A stretch of 14,013 nt of DNA from JBJXFK01 sp046155505 (GCA_046155505.1 JBJXFK010000180.1:1-14013); one strand, 5' to 3'. Shown: positions 1 through 7,771, counted from the first letter of the stretch. Translations and numbers: made by a program. Notes: generated by a model not told the origin, from the letters alone.

Positions 1-2016
1 TCGCGCAAGCGAGCCGAAGCCGCGCTCGCCGGACTTGTCGAGTGCTACTTCGCCGACACCGATGAATACGTCGTGCGCCTACCGCTGGGAGAAAACGAGA
101 ACCAATTCGCGAAGCGGCTGCTGGCGACGACCGACTTTGACTATGCAGAGCCGGACTGGATCCTGTTCCCGCTGCTCACGCCCAACGACGCATTTCACAG
201 CAGCCAGTGGCATCATGTGCGCATGCAGTCACGAACCGCGTGGAACACAACCACCGGCTCGGCGACGATCACCTGCGCGTTTGTCGACACCGGCATCGAC
301 CTCGATCACCCCGATCTCGCTGCGCGGATCGTGCCCGGCTACAACGCCGTGTCGCAAACGCCGCAAAGCGAAGGCGGAGTCGTCGCCGACGAAAACGGCC
401 ACGGCACGATGGTCGCCGGCACGGCCTGCGCGATCGGCAATAACAGCATTGGCGTCGCGGGCGTTGGTTGGAACCAGAGAATTATGATGGTCCGCGCGAC
501 CGACAGCCCGGATGGCAGCGCAAGCATCAGCAACATTCTCAGCGGGGCGCGCTGGGCTGCGAACAACGGTGCGAAGGTCGTCTCGGCCAGCTATGGCGGC
601 GCTTCAAACGTCACCGTCGGCACAACCGGCACGTTCATCCGCGGGCGTGGTGCGCTATTTTGCTACGCCGCCGGCAATTCAAGCTCAAATCTCGCCGGGT
701 TTGACCACCTCGACACGATCATCTGCGGCGCGACCGACCAGGGCGATAATCGCGCATCGTTTAGCAGCTTCGGCCGCGCGGTCGATGTCTTCGCACCCGG
801 CGTCGACATCTGGACCACGCTCAACGGCGGCGGCTATGGCGGCGTCAGCGGCACAAGTTTCTCAACGCCGATGACCAACGGCGTCATCTCGATGATCTGG
901 TCGCTGAATCCCAGCCTCGACCCCGACACGGTCGATCTGCTGCTGCGCTTTTCGTGCGACGATCTCGGCGCGACCGGCGAGGACGACACCTTCGGCTTTG
1001 GCCGCGTGAATCTGCTGCGCGCGGTGCAACAGGGGCAGGCGTCGCTGGTCGCCACGGCTCCGGTGGTCGCCAATGACAACGCCGTCGCGTTCCCCGCCGT
1101 CGCGACGACGATCGACGTGCTGGCCAACGATTACGACATCAACGGAAATCTCGCGGGTATCGGCACGTTTTCGGCCGCGTCAACGAGCGGCGGCAGCGTC
1201 ACACGCTCGGTCGGCAGCGGCCCGGATGGGCGCGACCAACTGATCTTCACCGCGGCGAGCGGCTTCATCGGAAACGACACGTTTACATATCAGGCGATCG
1301 ATAGCGGCGGCCTGGCCACGACGGCGACGGTGACGGTGCTCGTCGATGATCTCAACCAGTATCGCCTGCCCGATCACCCGACGTTCACCACCACCGGGCT
1401 TTACTCGTATTACTACGACATTCCGGCAACCACGTCGGTGCTGCCCGATTTCTCGCAGCTCACGCACTATCGCCGCTCGATTCAGGGCTGGATCAACGAA
1501 CCGTCCACGAACGACGAATTCGCCGACAGCAATCGAACGGAAAACGTCGCCGCGCGATACGCCGGCTATTTGAATATCATTCGGGACGCGCGCTACACGT
1601 TCTACACCGAGTCGGACGACGGCTCGAAGCTCTACGTCGGCGATCAGCTCATCGTCAGCAACGACGGCCTGCACGGCATGCAGGAACGCTCGGGCCAGAT
1701 CGCGCTGCGAGCCGGGCTGCACAAGGTGCGAGCCGAGTTTTTCGAGCGCGGCGGCGGCGCGGGCATGATCTGTCGCATGGAAGGCGGCCCGATTCCCAAG
1801 CAGGTGATTCGCACGATCTACTGGTTCCGCGAAGTCTGCACGGCCGATCTCAACGGCGACAATGCGAACGATCTGAGTGATCTGTCGATCGTGCTCGGCA
1901 ATTTCGGCGCGACCGGCGACGTCGAACGCACCGATGGCGACATCAACGGCGACGGTGAGATCAACCTGAGCGACCTTTCGCTGATTCTGTCGGTCTTCGG
2001 CGAGGCGTGCCCGTAG
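1..2016 (+). CDS. Secreted subtilisin-like serine protease (peptidase S8) with cadherin-like, PA14 and dockerin-type modules, 5' partial
   Basis: The frame is open from base 1, so the N-terminus (signal peptide and much of the propeptide) lies outside the window; 671 codons are visible, numbered here from base 1. The first ~55 codons (EYVVRLPLG, EPDWILFP) look like the end of a subtilase propeptide. The S8 catalytic triad is present: Asp96 in FVDTGIDLDHPDL, His134 in ENGHGTMVAGTA and Ser286 in SGTSFSTPM. About codons 355-450 form a cadherin/Ig-like repeat (DVLANDYDINGN, GNDTFTYQA). About 454-597 resemble a PA14 carbohydrate-binding-type domain (YTFYTESDDGSKLYV). Codons 613-671 hold two dockerin-like Ca-binding segments (DLNGDNANDLSDL and DINGDGEINLSDL) ending in FGEACP. 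The family cleaves peptide bonds outside the cell; the dockerin-type tail suggests surface or complex attachment, but its partner is unknown. It is convergent with the argS gene downstream. Confidence 0.93.
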   Translation, partial: SRKRAEAALAGLVECYFADTDEYVVRLPLGENENQFAKRLLATTDFDYAEPDWILFPLLTPNDAFHSSQWHHVRMQSRTAWNTTTGSATITCAFVDTGIDLDHPDLAARIVPGYNAVSQTPQSEGGVVADENGHGTMVAGTACAIGNNSIGVAGVGWNQRIMMVRATDSPDGSASISNILSGARWAANNGAKVVSASYGGASNVTVGTTGTFIRGRGALFCYAAGNSSSNLAGFDHLDTIICGATDQGDNRASFSSFGRAVDVFAPGVDIWTTLNGGGYGGVSGTSFSTPMTNGVISMIWSLNPSLDPDTVDLLLRFSCDDLGATGEDDTFGFGRVNLLRAVQQGQASLVATAPVVANDNAVAFPAVATTIDVLANDYDINGNLAGIGTFSAASTSGGSVTRSVGSGPDGRDQLIFTAASGFIGNDTFTYQAIDSGGLATTATVTVLVDDLNQYRLPDHPTFTTTGLYSYYYDIPATTSVLPDFSQLTHYRRSIQGWINEPSTNDEFADSNRTENVAARYAGYLNIIRDARYTFYTESDDGSKLYVGDQLIVSNDGLHGMQERSGQIALRAGLHKVRAEFFERGGGAGMICRMEGGPIPKQVIRTIYWFREVCTADLNGDNANDLSDLSIVLGNFGATGDVERTDGDINGDGEINLSDLSLILSVFGEACP

Positions 2017-2017
2017 C

Positions 2018-2068
2018 GTGGGCATCGCCGACCGCTTGCAGCCCCGCGTAGGGTGGGCATCGCCCACC
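2018..2068. repeat. Two direct copies of a GTGGGCATCGCC motif
   Basis: GTGGGCATCGCCGACC (2018-2033) starts one base after the protease stop codon. A second copy (2052-2068) is the perfect inverted repeat GGTGGGC-ATC-GCCCACC. They are non-coding and lie between convergent genes. Similar short repeats are, from memory, common in planctomycete intergenic DNA; function is unknown, though transcript-end structure is possible. Confidence 0.6.
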
Positions 2069-2088
2069 ATTTGCACGCGGCGCAAGAA

Positions 2089-2110
2089 AGCAGCCCAAAG
2101 GGCGGCTGCT
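2089..2110. repeat. Intergenic hairpin
   Basis: AGCAGCC (2089-2095) pairs perfectly with GGCTGCT (2104-2110) across an 8-nt loop. There is no T-tract on either side. It belongs to a series of four hairpins between the protease and argS stop codons. Confidence 0.5.
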
Positions 2111-2126
2111 CCACAAAGTTGGGTGC

Positions 2127-2154
2127 CATGCCGACGGCCGTTCGCGTCGGCATG
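2127..2154. terminator. Strong hairpin between convergent genes, possible bidirectional terminator
   Basis: CATGCCGACG (2127-2136) and CGTCGGCATG (2145-2154) form a perfect 10-bp stem with an 8-nt loop. It sits about 110 nt after the protease stop and about 85 nt after the argS stop. No U-tract follows, so a classical intrinsic terminator is not proven; the position between convergent genes is the main argument. Confidence 0.4.
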
Positions 2155-2164
2155 CGTGTGCGTG

Positions 2165-2194
2165 AGAAGAACCGCGGGGGGCCGCGGTGCTCCA
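2165..2194 (+). repeat. Palindromic GC element, copy 1 (intergenic)
   Basis: AGAAGAA, then ACCGCGG-GGGG-CCGCGGT (stem 2171-2177 with 2182-2188), then GCTCCA. The same ~30-nt element occurs twice more in this window, both times inside the argS coding sequence. The spacer just after it (about 2201-2214) also holds TGTTCCCTTGTTCC, similar to the low-complexity block inside argS. Confidence 0.7.
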
Positions 2195-2239
2195 TGTCGT
2201 TGTTCCCTTGTTCCTTTGCTCCCGCGTTCCCGCGTTTCG

Positions 2240-5020
2240 CTACATCCGTTCAAGCACGTCGATGCCGAGCAATCCCATGCCCGTGCGCAGCGATCGTGCG
2301 GTGAGGTCGCAGAGCCGCAACCGACTGAGCCGCGTCGCGTCGTCCGGGGCCGCGATCACTGGGCATGCTTCGTAGAACCGCATGAACTCGCCCGCGAGTT
2401 CGTACAAATAATTGCACAAAACGTGCGGAGTCAGGTCGCGCGCGACCACATCGATCGCATCGCCGAATCGAGCCAGACGAATCGCGAGGGCACGTTCGGC
2501 AGGTTCGTTCGGCAGAATCGCAACCGATGATGCGTACACATCGGGCGAGCCGATCTTCTCGATCGCCTTGCGAACAATCGAGCGAATGCGCGTGTAGGCA
2601 TACATCATGTACGGCGCAGTGTTGCCCTGCATCGCGAGCATGTGATCCCAATTGAACACATAGTCGGCGTTGCGATCGCGCGACAGGTCAAACCACTTGA
2701 CCGCACCGATGCCGACCGCGCGAGCGATGCGGCGAAGCTCGGCTTCGTCGGGCTTTGAATCGCCCTCTTCGGTGTCAGCGTGCTTCGCCGCGACCGTTTC
2801 GTACGCCCGCCGCTCGGCTTCGTCGAGCAGTTCTTTCAGCTTCACCGCACCGCCGCTGCGCGTGCGCAGCAACTTGCGATCTTCGCCGAGCACCTGGCCG
2901 AAGCTCACATGCTCGAGCGCGACATCATCGCCGACCCAGCCGGCGAGCCGCACGCAGTTGAACACCATTTCGAGGTGCAATTTCGTCGGCGCGCCGACGA
3001 CGTAGATGACGCGCTTCGCGCCGAGCGCCTGTGGCGGCGCGCCCGTGCGATAGCGAATCGCGGCGAGATCGGTACTCGCGTACAGATACGCCCCGTCGGA
3101 TTTTCGAACGATCAGCGGTAGTGCCGCGCCTTCGGGGTTTTTGTAGCGCGGCTCGCCGTCGGGCTTGTAGAAGAAAACGCACACCGCACCGCCGTCATCG
3201 CGGCATTCAGCCCACGCACGCAACCCCGCTCGCTCGCGCTCGGGGTTCGGATTGGCCGCGTCCGCCGCCCATAGCGACCGTGCCTCTATGCCAGGTGCCG
3301 GTTCGCGTGGAGCACCGCGGCCCTCCGCGGTTCTTCTATGCGTTTCCAGCGCATCGCGGCCATCAGCCACCGAATCCAACGCAGCCGAGGGTGACTGCTC
3401 CGTAGAAGAAGCCGCGGAGGGCCGCGGCGCTCCAGCGGGCAAGCTCTCGCGCAACAACTCAATCGTCGGCGCGAGCATCTGGTTGTAGAAGCTCTCGCCG
3501 CAAATGTCGTCCTCAACGAGCTTCACGTTCAGCCGGCGGTAGATATCGGTGAACGCCGCCGCGCTCGCCGCACACACACGTCGCCACACGTCGCGCGCGG
3601 TCGCGTCGCCAGACTGAAGCCGCCCGACTGCGAGCCGCGCCGCATCGGCGAACGCCAGATCGTTCTTGAACCGCTCGTTCGCCGCGCGATAGTCGTCCTC
3701 GATCTTGGTCAATATCTCGTCGTGATCCGCGCCGGTCGGAAACGGATGCTTCGCATAGTGCTCGATGAGCATCCCAAACTGCGTGCCCCAATCCCCCACA
3801 TGATTCTGTCGAATCACCGTGTGCCCATCGAACGCCAGCACGCGCGCCAGCACATCGCCGATGATCGTGCTGCGCAGGTGCCCGACGTGCATCTGCTTCG
3901 CAATATTCGGCGACGAGTAATCAACAACCACCCGCTGCGGGCTCGCCACAATCGGCAACCCGACGCGATCCGGCGTCTCGGACGGTTGCCGCGCGTCTTC
4001 TCTGTTTCCTGTTCCCCGTTCCCTGTTCCCTATCTCCGTGCCTTCGTGCCTTCGTGCCTCCGTGCCTACCTGCGCGAGCAGAGTCCCCACAAAGTCCGCC
4101 CGCAGCCGCACATTGATAAACCCCGGCCCGGCGATCTCCAGCGGCTCGGCGATGTCGTCCACCTTCGCGGCGGCGACGATTGCCGCCGCCAGGTCGCGCG
4201 GCTTTTGGCCGAGCTTTTTGGCCAGTGCCATCGGGGCGTTGCACTGATAGTCGCCGAATTTCGCATCGCCGGACGGGCGAACGGCGGCGTCGTCGGGCTG
4301 TAGCTGGATGTTCGCCGCCTGCGAAATCGCGGCGGCGAAACGAGCGGAAACGAGGGCTGAAAGTCCGTGTGTCATGGCGAAGGTGAGGCTATGCGGACGC
4401 CGGGCGGCACGCAAGATGGGGTGATCGTCGGGGACGCACGAACGTCGTAGGTGTTCGCGAACCGTCGCCCGTGCATCGACCAGCAGGTCGCGCATCCGCG
4501 CTGCAAGTCCTGCGACGACGCCTACAACGAGAACGATGACCGCGATTGCAACGATCGACTGATTGTGAGATGAAACTCCAAAGATCGCTGCGACTCCGAC
4601 TGCAACCACGAAACCGACGACGATCAACAATCCGAGCGTCGTCGGATAACAAATCTCGGCGAGCGACCACCTGCGAATCGCCGGATCCGAGCGCATCGGC
4701 CCGACCAAGTCGGCGATATGGCGCCGCGCCATCACAATCGCGATGATGCCGACGGGTAGTACAATTGGTGCAAGCGGGAGGATGATCGAAAGCGCAAGGA
4801 ACCAAGCGCCGCCAACCAGACGTTGACTTGCTACCTCGAATTCCTCGACTCTTTGATCGAACCGATTCTGATCCAGCAACGGGGCAATGTCGTATATCTG
4901 GCCGCACTCCGGACAACGTACGCTCTCAAGAACGCTGAGTCCGCGCAGGTCGTACGCACACGCTGGGCATTGCAGCGCGAAGTCGATCACATGCTCGATC
5001 GTCGATCGTCGAAGTTCCAA
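2240..5020 (-). CDS. argS: Arginyl-tRNA synthetase with N-terminal zinc-ribbon membrane domain and two repeat-derived insertions
   Basis: It attaches arginine to tRNA-Arg (class I synthetase). The 926-residue frame has three parts. Residues 1-215 are a zinc ribbon (C18, C21, C36, C39) followed by about three hydrophobic segments (70-97, 128-149, 154-174). Canonical ArgS begins at Met216 (MTHGLSALVSARF; ATG at 4373-4375): N-terminal domain 216-318, class I signature with HVGH at 378-381, a KMSKS-equivalent region (LGEDRKLLRTRSGG, 711-724) and a C-terminal anticodon-binding domain ending GIDVLERM. Two segments not expected in ArgS interrupt it: about 319-352 and about 527-603, both encoded by repeat-like DNA. 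The first start is TTG with GAGGG about 7 nt upstream; no good ribosome binding site precedes the internal ATG. The synthetase call is very secure. Whether the membrane part is truly fused, or a separate gene joined by a lost stop or by internal initiation, is open. Confidence 0.93.
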   Translation of the reverse strand: MELRRSTIEHVIDFALQCPACAYDLRGLSVLESVRCPECGQIYDIAPLLDQNRFDQRVEEFEVASQRLVGGAWFLALSIILPLAPIVLPVGIIAIVMARRHIADLVGPMRSDPAIRRWSLAEICYPTTLGLLIVVGFVVAVGVAAIFGVSSHNQSIVAIAVIVLVVGVVAGLAARMRDLLVDARATVREHLRRSCVPDDHPILRAARRPHSLTFAMTHGLSALVSARFAAAISQAANIQLQPDDAAVRPSGDAKFGDYQCNAPMALAKKLGQKPRDLAAAIVAAAKVDDIAEPLEIAGPGFINVRLRADFVGTLLAQVGTEARRHEGTEIGNRERGTGNREDARQPSETPDRVGLPIVASPQRVVVDYSSPNIAKQMHVGHLRSTIIGDVLARVLAFDGHTVIRQNHVGDWGTQFGMLIEHYAKHPFPTGADHDEILTKIEDDYRAANERFKNDLAFADAARLAVGRLQSGDATARDVWRRVCAASAAAFTDIYRRLNVKLVEDDICGESFYNQMLAPTIELLRESLPAGAPRPSAASSTEQSPSAALDSVADGRDALETHRRTAEGRGAPREPAPGIEARSLWAADAANPNPERERAGLRAWAECRDDGGAVCVFFYKPDGEPRYKNPEGAALPLIVRKSDGAYLYASTDLAAIRYRTGAPPQALGAKRVIYVVGAPTKLHLEMVFNCVRLAGWVGDDVALEHVSFGQVLGEDRKLLRTRSGGAVKLKELLDEAERRAYETVAAKHADTEEGDSKPDEAELRRIARAVGIGAVKWFDLSRDRNADYVFNWDHMLAMQGNTAPYMMYAYTRIRSIVRKAIEKIGSPDVYASSVAILPNEPAERALAIRLARFGDAIDVVARDLTPHVLCNYLYELAGEFMRFYEACPVIAAPDDATRLSRLRLCDLTARSLRTGMGLLGIDVLERM
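3222..3247. repeat. Inverted repeat within argS insertion 2
   Basis: AACCCCG (3222-3228) pairs with CGGGGTT (3241-3247) around CTCGCTCGCGCT. It encodes the NPNPERERAGL stretch at the C-terminal end of the second ArgS insertion. It looks like an intergenic-type palindrome in coding sequence. Confidence 0.5.
3308..3337 (-). repeat. Palindromic GC element, copy 2 (inside argS)
   Basis: This is the reverse complement of copy 1: stem ACCGCGG (3314-3320) with CCGCGGT (3325-3331), loop CCCT, flanks TGGAGC and TCTTCT conserved. Read in the argS frame it contributes the RRTAEGRGAPRE segment. Confidence 0.7.
3404..3434 (+). repeat. Palindromic GC element, copy 3 (inside argS)
   Basis: AGAAGAA-GCCGCGG-AGGG-CCGCGGC-GCTCCA (stem 3411-3417 with 3422-3428). 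It lies in opposite orientation to copy 2, about 65 nt away, so the two copies form a larger inverted pair inside argS. It encodes the GAPRPSAASST region of the protein. Confidence 0.7.
4001..4066. repeat. Low-complexity tandem block within argS insertion 1
   Basis: The plus strand shows repeated GTTCCC(T/C) units (about 4001-4030) followed by repeated CCGTGCCTTCGTGCC-like units (about 4036-4066). In the argS frame they read GTEARRHEGTE and GNRERGTGNRE. A related TGTTCCCTTGTTCC stretch occurs in the spacer at about 2201-2214, which supports an intergenic origin. Confidence 0.65.
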
Positions 5021-5902
5021 TCCCCGCCCTCAAACAGCTCCAACTGCAACGTACTCCGTCGCGAGCCGCGAGTGACACGGTGCGAAGCCGCGTCGCGAAT
5101 CGACACCTGCGCGCTGCCCGCCCATGCTAACATATGAAAAGACCACGAGTTAGCACACACCGTTCGGCCGACTCGCGTTGTCGCAGTGTCGTAGTGGTCC
5201 GATTCCAAGTTTCGCACCAGATTCCAATCGCGGCCCCCGCCGGTCCGAGCGATAATGCGCGCATGACGTGGTGGTACACAAACGCACGAGTTTCTCTTCG
5301 CGGGCCGATCGTGACTTGCCGCGACGGGTCGGTGATTCGCCTCGAGTGGCGTGATGCGCACGCGCCGCGACCGGCGCTCGGATGTGTGCCGTCGCCCGCG
5401 GCGCGCGATACACCCGCTGTTGCCAAAGCGTCTGTGGTTCGGGCCGGGGTCGGCATGCTCTCCCCCGACGACGCGACACGCACGACTTTCGCATTTGCCG
5501 CCTCCAATCCAAAACCGCTCCCCACCGCTCAACCCCGCTCATCGCGCGTATCCGCCCCCGCCGCACCGCGCACCGCATTACTTACACGCCGACGCTTCCC
5601 GCGTGGACGCACTGCGCATCATCCCGATTCTCGCCATTCCACGAGACGCCAACACCCAAACTCGCGACCGATAAAACCATCGATTCAAGTGATCCAGCCG
5701 AAGATGGTCAACAAAATGTCGCGCCACAATGAAAACTTGACCCTCTCGAACACCCGCGCCTACCAGCTACGCCACCCTGCAAGCCCCGCGACCGCGCCGC
5801 CCGCTCTCGCACCGTCCATCAACGACAACGCTCGGCGGACCCGGAATCGCATCCGGATCGGCCGAGCATGTCTTCGATCATCGTACGCGGCGACGAAAAA
5901 CT
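5021..5902. other. Gene-poor region with one weak gene-remnant candidate
   Basis: No frame here has a convincing protein. Open frames exist on both strands but read as Arg/Pro/Ser-rich high-GC shadows. The one candidate is an ATG at 5263 (+) preceded by GATAAT (5251-5256) at 6 nt. Its first ~30 residues (MTWWYTNARVSLRGPIVTCR) faintly resemble the N-terminal, pre-ribbon part of the zinc-ribbon membrane proteins nearby, after which the frame degrades and no CPECG motif appears. It may be an eroded copy. Confidence 0.35.
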
Positions 5903-6901
5903 TCAATCGCCGCCTCTGCCGATCAACCTTGCTGTTGCGGCGGTTGCTGATTCGGCGGCAGCTTGATCGGCCAGCAGCCGCAACGCCCAGCGGCAGTGAC
6001 CTTCCGGTGCGGGGCCGCAGGCCGTTGCGATCAAACCCGCCTCGGCTTTTCCATCCAGCTTGCGCACATACTCCCGCCGTGGCGTCGCCCGCACGAGGGC
6101 GGCTTCCAGGCCTTCCTCGACGAAACGTTGCTGAACGCGTTCGCCGGTGCGGCGGCTGACGTCCAGAGCTTGACATACTTCGCCATCGTCGCAGCCGGCT
6201 CCGCCGGGGCCGCAATCTGACTTGAGCAAAATGCGTGCGTGCGTGAGTTTTCGGGCGGCCGATTTGCCTGAAGAAACCAGTTGATCGAGCGCCTGGCGCT
6301 CCTCGGCGATGAGCGTCACGAAGTACTTTTGACCATGCTGGGCGTCCCTGCCCGCGGCGGGGAATCCGCCACGCAGACATGGATAACCCCATCCGTCCGT
6401 CAATTCAAGCCGGACGAAGCCCCAGGGCTTGGTACTTGCCGCCCCGCACTCGGGACATACCCACCCAGCGGCGAGGCCAGTGCGGTCGTAGTCGCAGTTG
6501 GGGCATCGCCCCGCGCCAGCCCGGCGACAAGCCCGCGCCTCCAGACGCCACGCGGCGATCGCCACCAGCAGCGCCACGCACGTCGGCATCCACAGCGGCA
6601 CCAGCACGCGATTGAACGGCAGCACCATCGTTCCGCCGGAAGTGTCCCAGGCATTGAACCACCACACGCGGATCGGCGGCGAGGCGTCGTACCGCAGCAT
6701 GTACCACCCCGGCCGTGCACGAAAGCTCGGCCCGCCGTAGCGGATCACGATCACGCTCCCGCGGTTGAGCGAAAACGTCCAGTTCGTTGTCTCACGGTTC
6801 ACGCACCAGCGTTCGCTCGCGGCCCACATCGTCAGCATGAGCGCCGCCGCGATTGCACCGGTCCACTTAAGCGTCGTCCTGATCCTCGGATGAGGGCTCA
6901 C
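5903..6901 (-). CDS. Zinc-ribbon membrane protein fused to the N-terminal part of an IS630-type transposase
   Basis: The 332-residue frame has two unrelated halves. Residues 1-157 are a planctomycete-style membrane protein: hydrophobic segment ~14-28, a middle region with VPLWMP, second hydrophobic segment ~105-117, then a zinc ribbon with C133, C136, C149 and C152 (CPNCDYDRTGL, CPECG). From about residue 188 the sequence becomes the DNA-binding N-terminal part of an IS630-family transposase (YFVTLIAEERQAL, ARKLTHARILLK, ALDVSRRTGERVQQRFVEEG, EGHCRWALRLLAD). It then stops after a short unrelated tail, without the DDE catalytic domain. The start is GTG at 6899-6901, with TAGAAT 6 nt upstream and no ribosome binding site, suggesting a leaderless transcript. 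The most likely history is insertion of IS630 into the end of the membrane gene followed by deletion. Transposition activity is not expected; the zinc-ribbon part may still function. Confidence 0.8.
   Translation of the reverse strand: MSPHPRIRTTLKWTGAIAAALMLTMWAASERWCVNRETTNWTFSLNRGSVIVIRYGGPSFRARPGWYMLRYDASPPIRVWWFNAWDTSGGTMVLPFNRVLVPLWMPTCVALLVAIAAWRLEARACRRAGAGRCPNCDYDRTGLAAGWVCPECGAASTKPWGFVRLELTDGWGYPCLRGGFPAAGRDAQHGQKYFVTLIAEERQALDQLVSSGKSAARKLTHARILLKSDCGPGGAGCDDGEVCQALDVSRRTGERVQQRFVEEGLEAALVRATPRREYVRKLDGKAEAGLIATACGPAPEGHCRWALRLLADQAAAESATAATARLIGRGGD
5950..6345 (-). mobile_element. IS630-family transposase remnant (N-terminal helix-turn-helix part only)
   Basis: About 130 codons match the N-terminal region of IS630 transposases by recognisable motifs (residues ~188-312 of the fused frame). 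Full-length members are about 340-350 residues, so roughly two thirds is missing, including the DDE residues. No further transposase sequence was found in the minus-strand frames down to 5760. Terminal repeats could not be identified. Confidence 0.75.
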
Positions 6902-6907
6902 GCGGAC

Positions 6908-6913
6908 ATTCTA
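6908..6913 (-). promoter_or_regulatory. Candidate -10 box (TAGAAT) for the zinc-ribbon/transposase fusion
   Basis: TAGAAT on the minus strand lies 6 nt before the GTG start. That spacing would place transcription initiation at or next to the start codon. No clear -35 box. Confidence 0.4.
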
Positions 6914-6988
6914 CACCCTTCCGCCCGCCTCCCTGCACTCCGTTCCTTCGGCGGTCCATCCCGCGTGCCGGCGCGACGGGCTCCGAGC

Positions 6989-7201
6989 CTAAGCCGCCAC
7001 CGTCGCCGCCGCGATTTCGCTCCACGGCCCCGTTTCGCCGCGCGTGCTGAGCCAGCGCAGGGCGTAGTAGGCCGTGCGGCCCGCTTCGGCCGTCGTGTAG
7101 TCGGTGCGAAACGCGGGTTTGGTGGCCATCGTGAGGAACGACAGCGCGGGGGAGTTCGTCTGCGCCGTCGCGCCGGAGGCCGGGCCGGACACCCAACGCA
7201 T
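6989..7201 (-). pseudogene. Orphan C-terminal fragment, tail repeat R1
   Basis: An open 3' end of about 70 codons reads SFLTMATKPAFRTDY, AYYALRWLSTRGETGPW and SEIAAATVAA, then TAG (6989-6991). I recall this as the C-terminal part of a widespread planctomycete hypothetical protein of about 200 residues, possibly fibronectin-III-like. The N-terminal two thirds is absent: the DinB-like gene ends at 7262. The fragment is in the same frame as that gene, with only the TGA between them and no other stop. It is the best-preserved of five such fragments in the window. Confidence 0.6.
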
Positions 7202-7261
7202 CCACCTGCAGCGTGGCCCGGATCGCGTGCGGACCGGGTGAGGCTCGGGTTCCTTGCAGGT

Positions 7262-7771
7262 TCAGATCACCACCGGCTTGCCGAGTTTTCGCCGCAGCGC
7301 GACGATCTGGCCGTGGTGCATGAACTCGTGTGTGCCGATCAGGTTGTAGACCGCGCCGATCGTCGGCGTGTACTTCCGCAGCGACTCGGGCGCAGGTGTG
7401 TCGAGGGCGGCGTCGGGCGTCGCCTTGATCGCCGCGATGGTCGCCTCGCGCATCGTGGCAAGAAGCGCGAGGTAGTCGGCCTTGCGGGAGAATCCGCACT
7501 GCCCATCGGGCCCCGCGAATCGCGGCTCGCTCGCCGCCGTCTTCTTCGAATGGGCCGCGGCGAAGCCCGCCGGCAGCGCAGGCATCGCGTGCCCGAGCGT
7601 CGTGAGTTTTTCGTGCACGGAGAGCACGAGGTGCCCCAGCTGCCACGCGACGTGGTTCATTCCGGGGACGGGGCGGATGAGCAGGTCCGCGTCGGAGAGA
7701 TCGCTCAGCAGCGTGGCGGTGACCCACCCGGCTTGCTCGATGGTTCCGATGAGCACGTCCTGGGCGTTCAC
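7262..7771 (-). CDS. DinB-family (DinB_2-like) putative metal-dependent protein
   Basis: This 169-residue cytoplasmic protein has the DinB/YfiT-type four-helix-bundle pattern. The first metal-ligand helix contains MNHVAWQLGHL (His47), and the C-terminal helix has GTHEFMHHGQI (His148, His152), giving the three-histidine set typical of the superfamily. Some family members act as thiol-dependent transferases (for example with bacillithiol or mycothiol), but the substrate cannot be told here. Length is normal. The start is GTG at 7769-7771; no strong ribosome binding site precedes it, and a TAGAAT on the same strand at 7837-7842 could be a -10 box with a ~60-nt leader. The orphan tail fragment R1 follows 61 nt after the stop, in frame. 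Confidence 0.85.
   Translation of the reverse strand: MNAQDVLIGTIEQAGWVTATLLSDLSDADLLIRPVPGMNHVAWQLGHLVLSVHEKLTTLGHAMPALPAGFAAAHSKKTAASEPRFAGPDGQCGFSRKADYLALLATMREATIAAIKATPDAALDTPAPESLRKYTPTIGAVYNLIGTHEFMHHGQIVALRRKLGKPVVI

Noticed and set aside
4001..4066. CRISPR-like repeat array
   Set aside because: Units are under 15 nt, contiguous and without spacers; simple tandem low complexity inside argS.
5134..6159. Long plus-strand open frame (341 codons)
   Set aside because: Arg/Pro/Ser-rich, no motif, and its 3' third is antisense to the recognisable transposase remnant.
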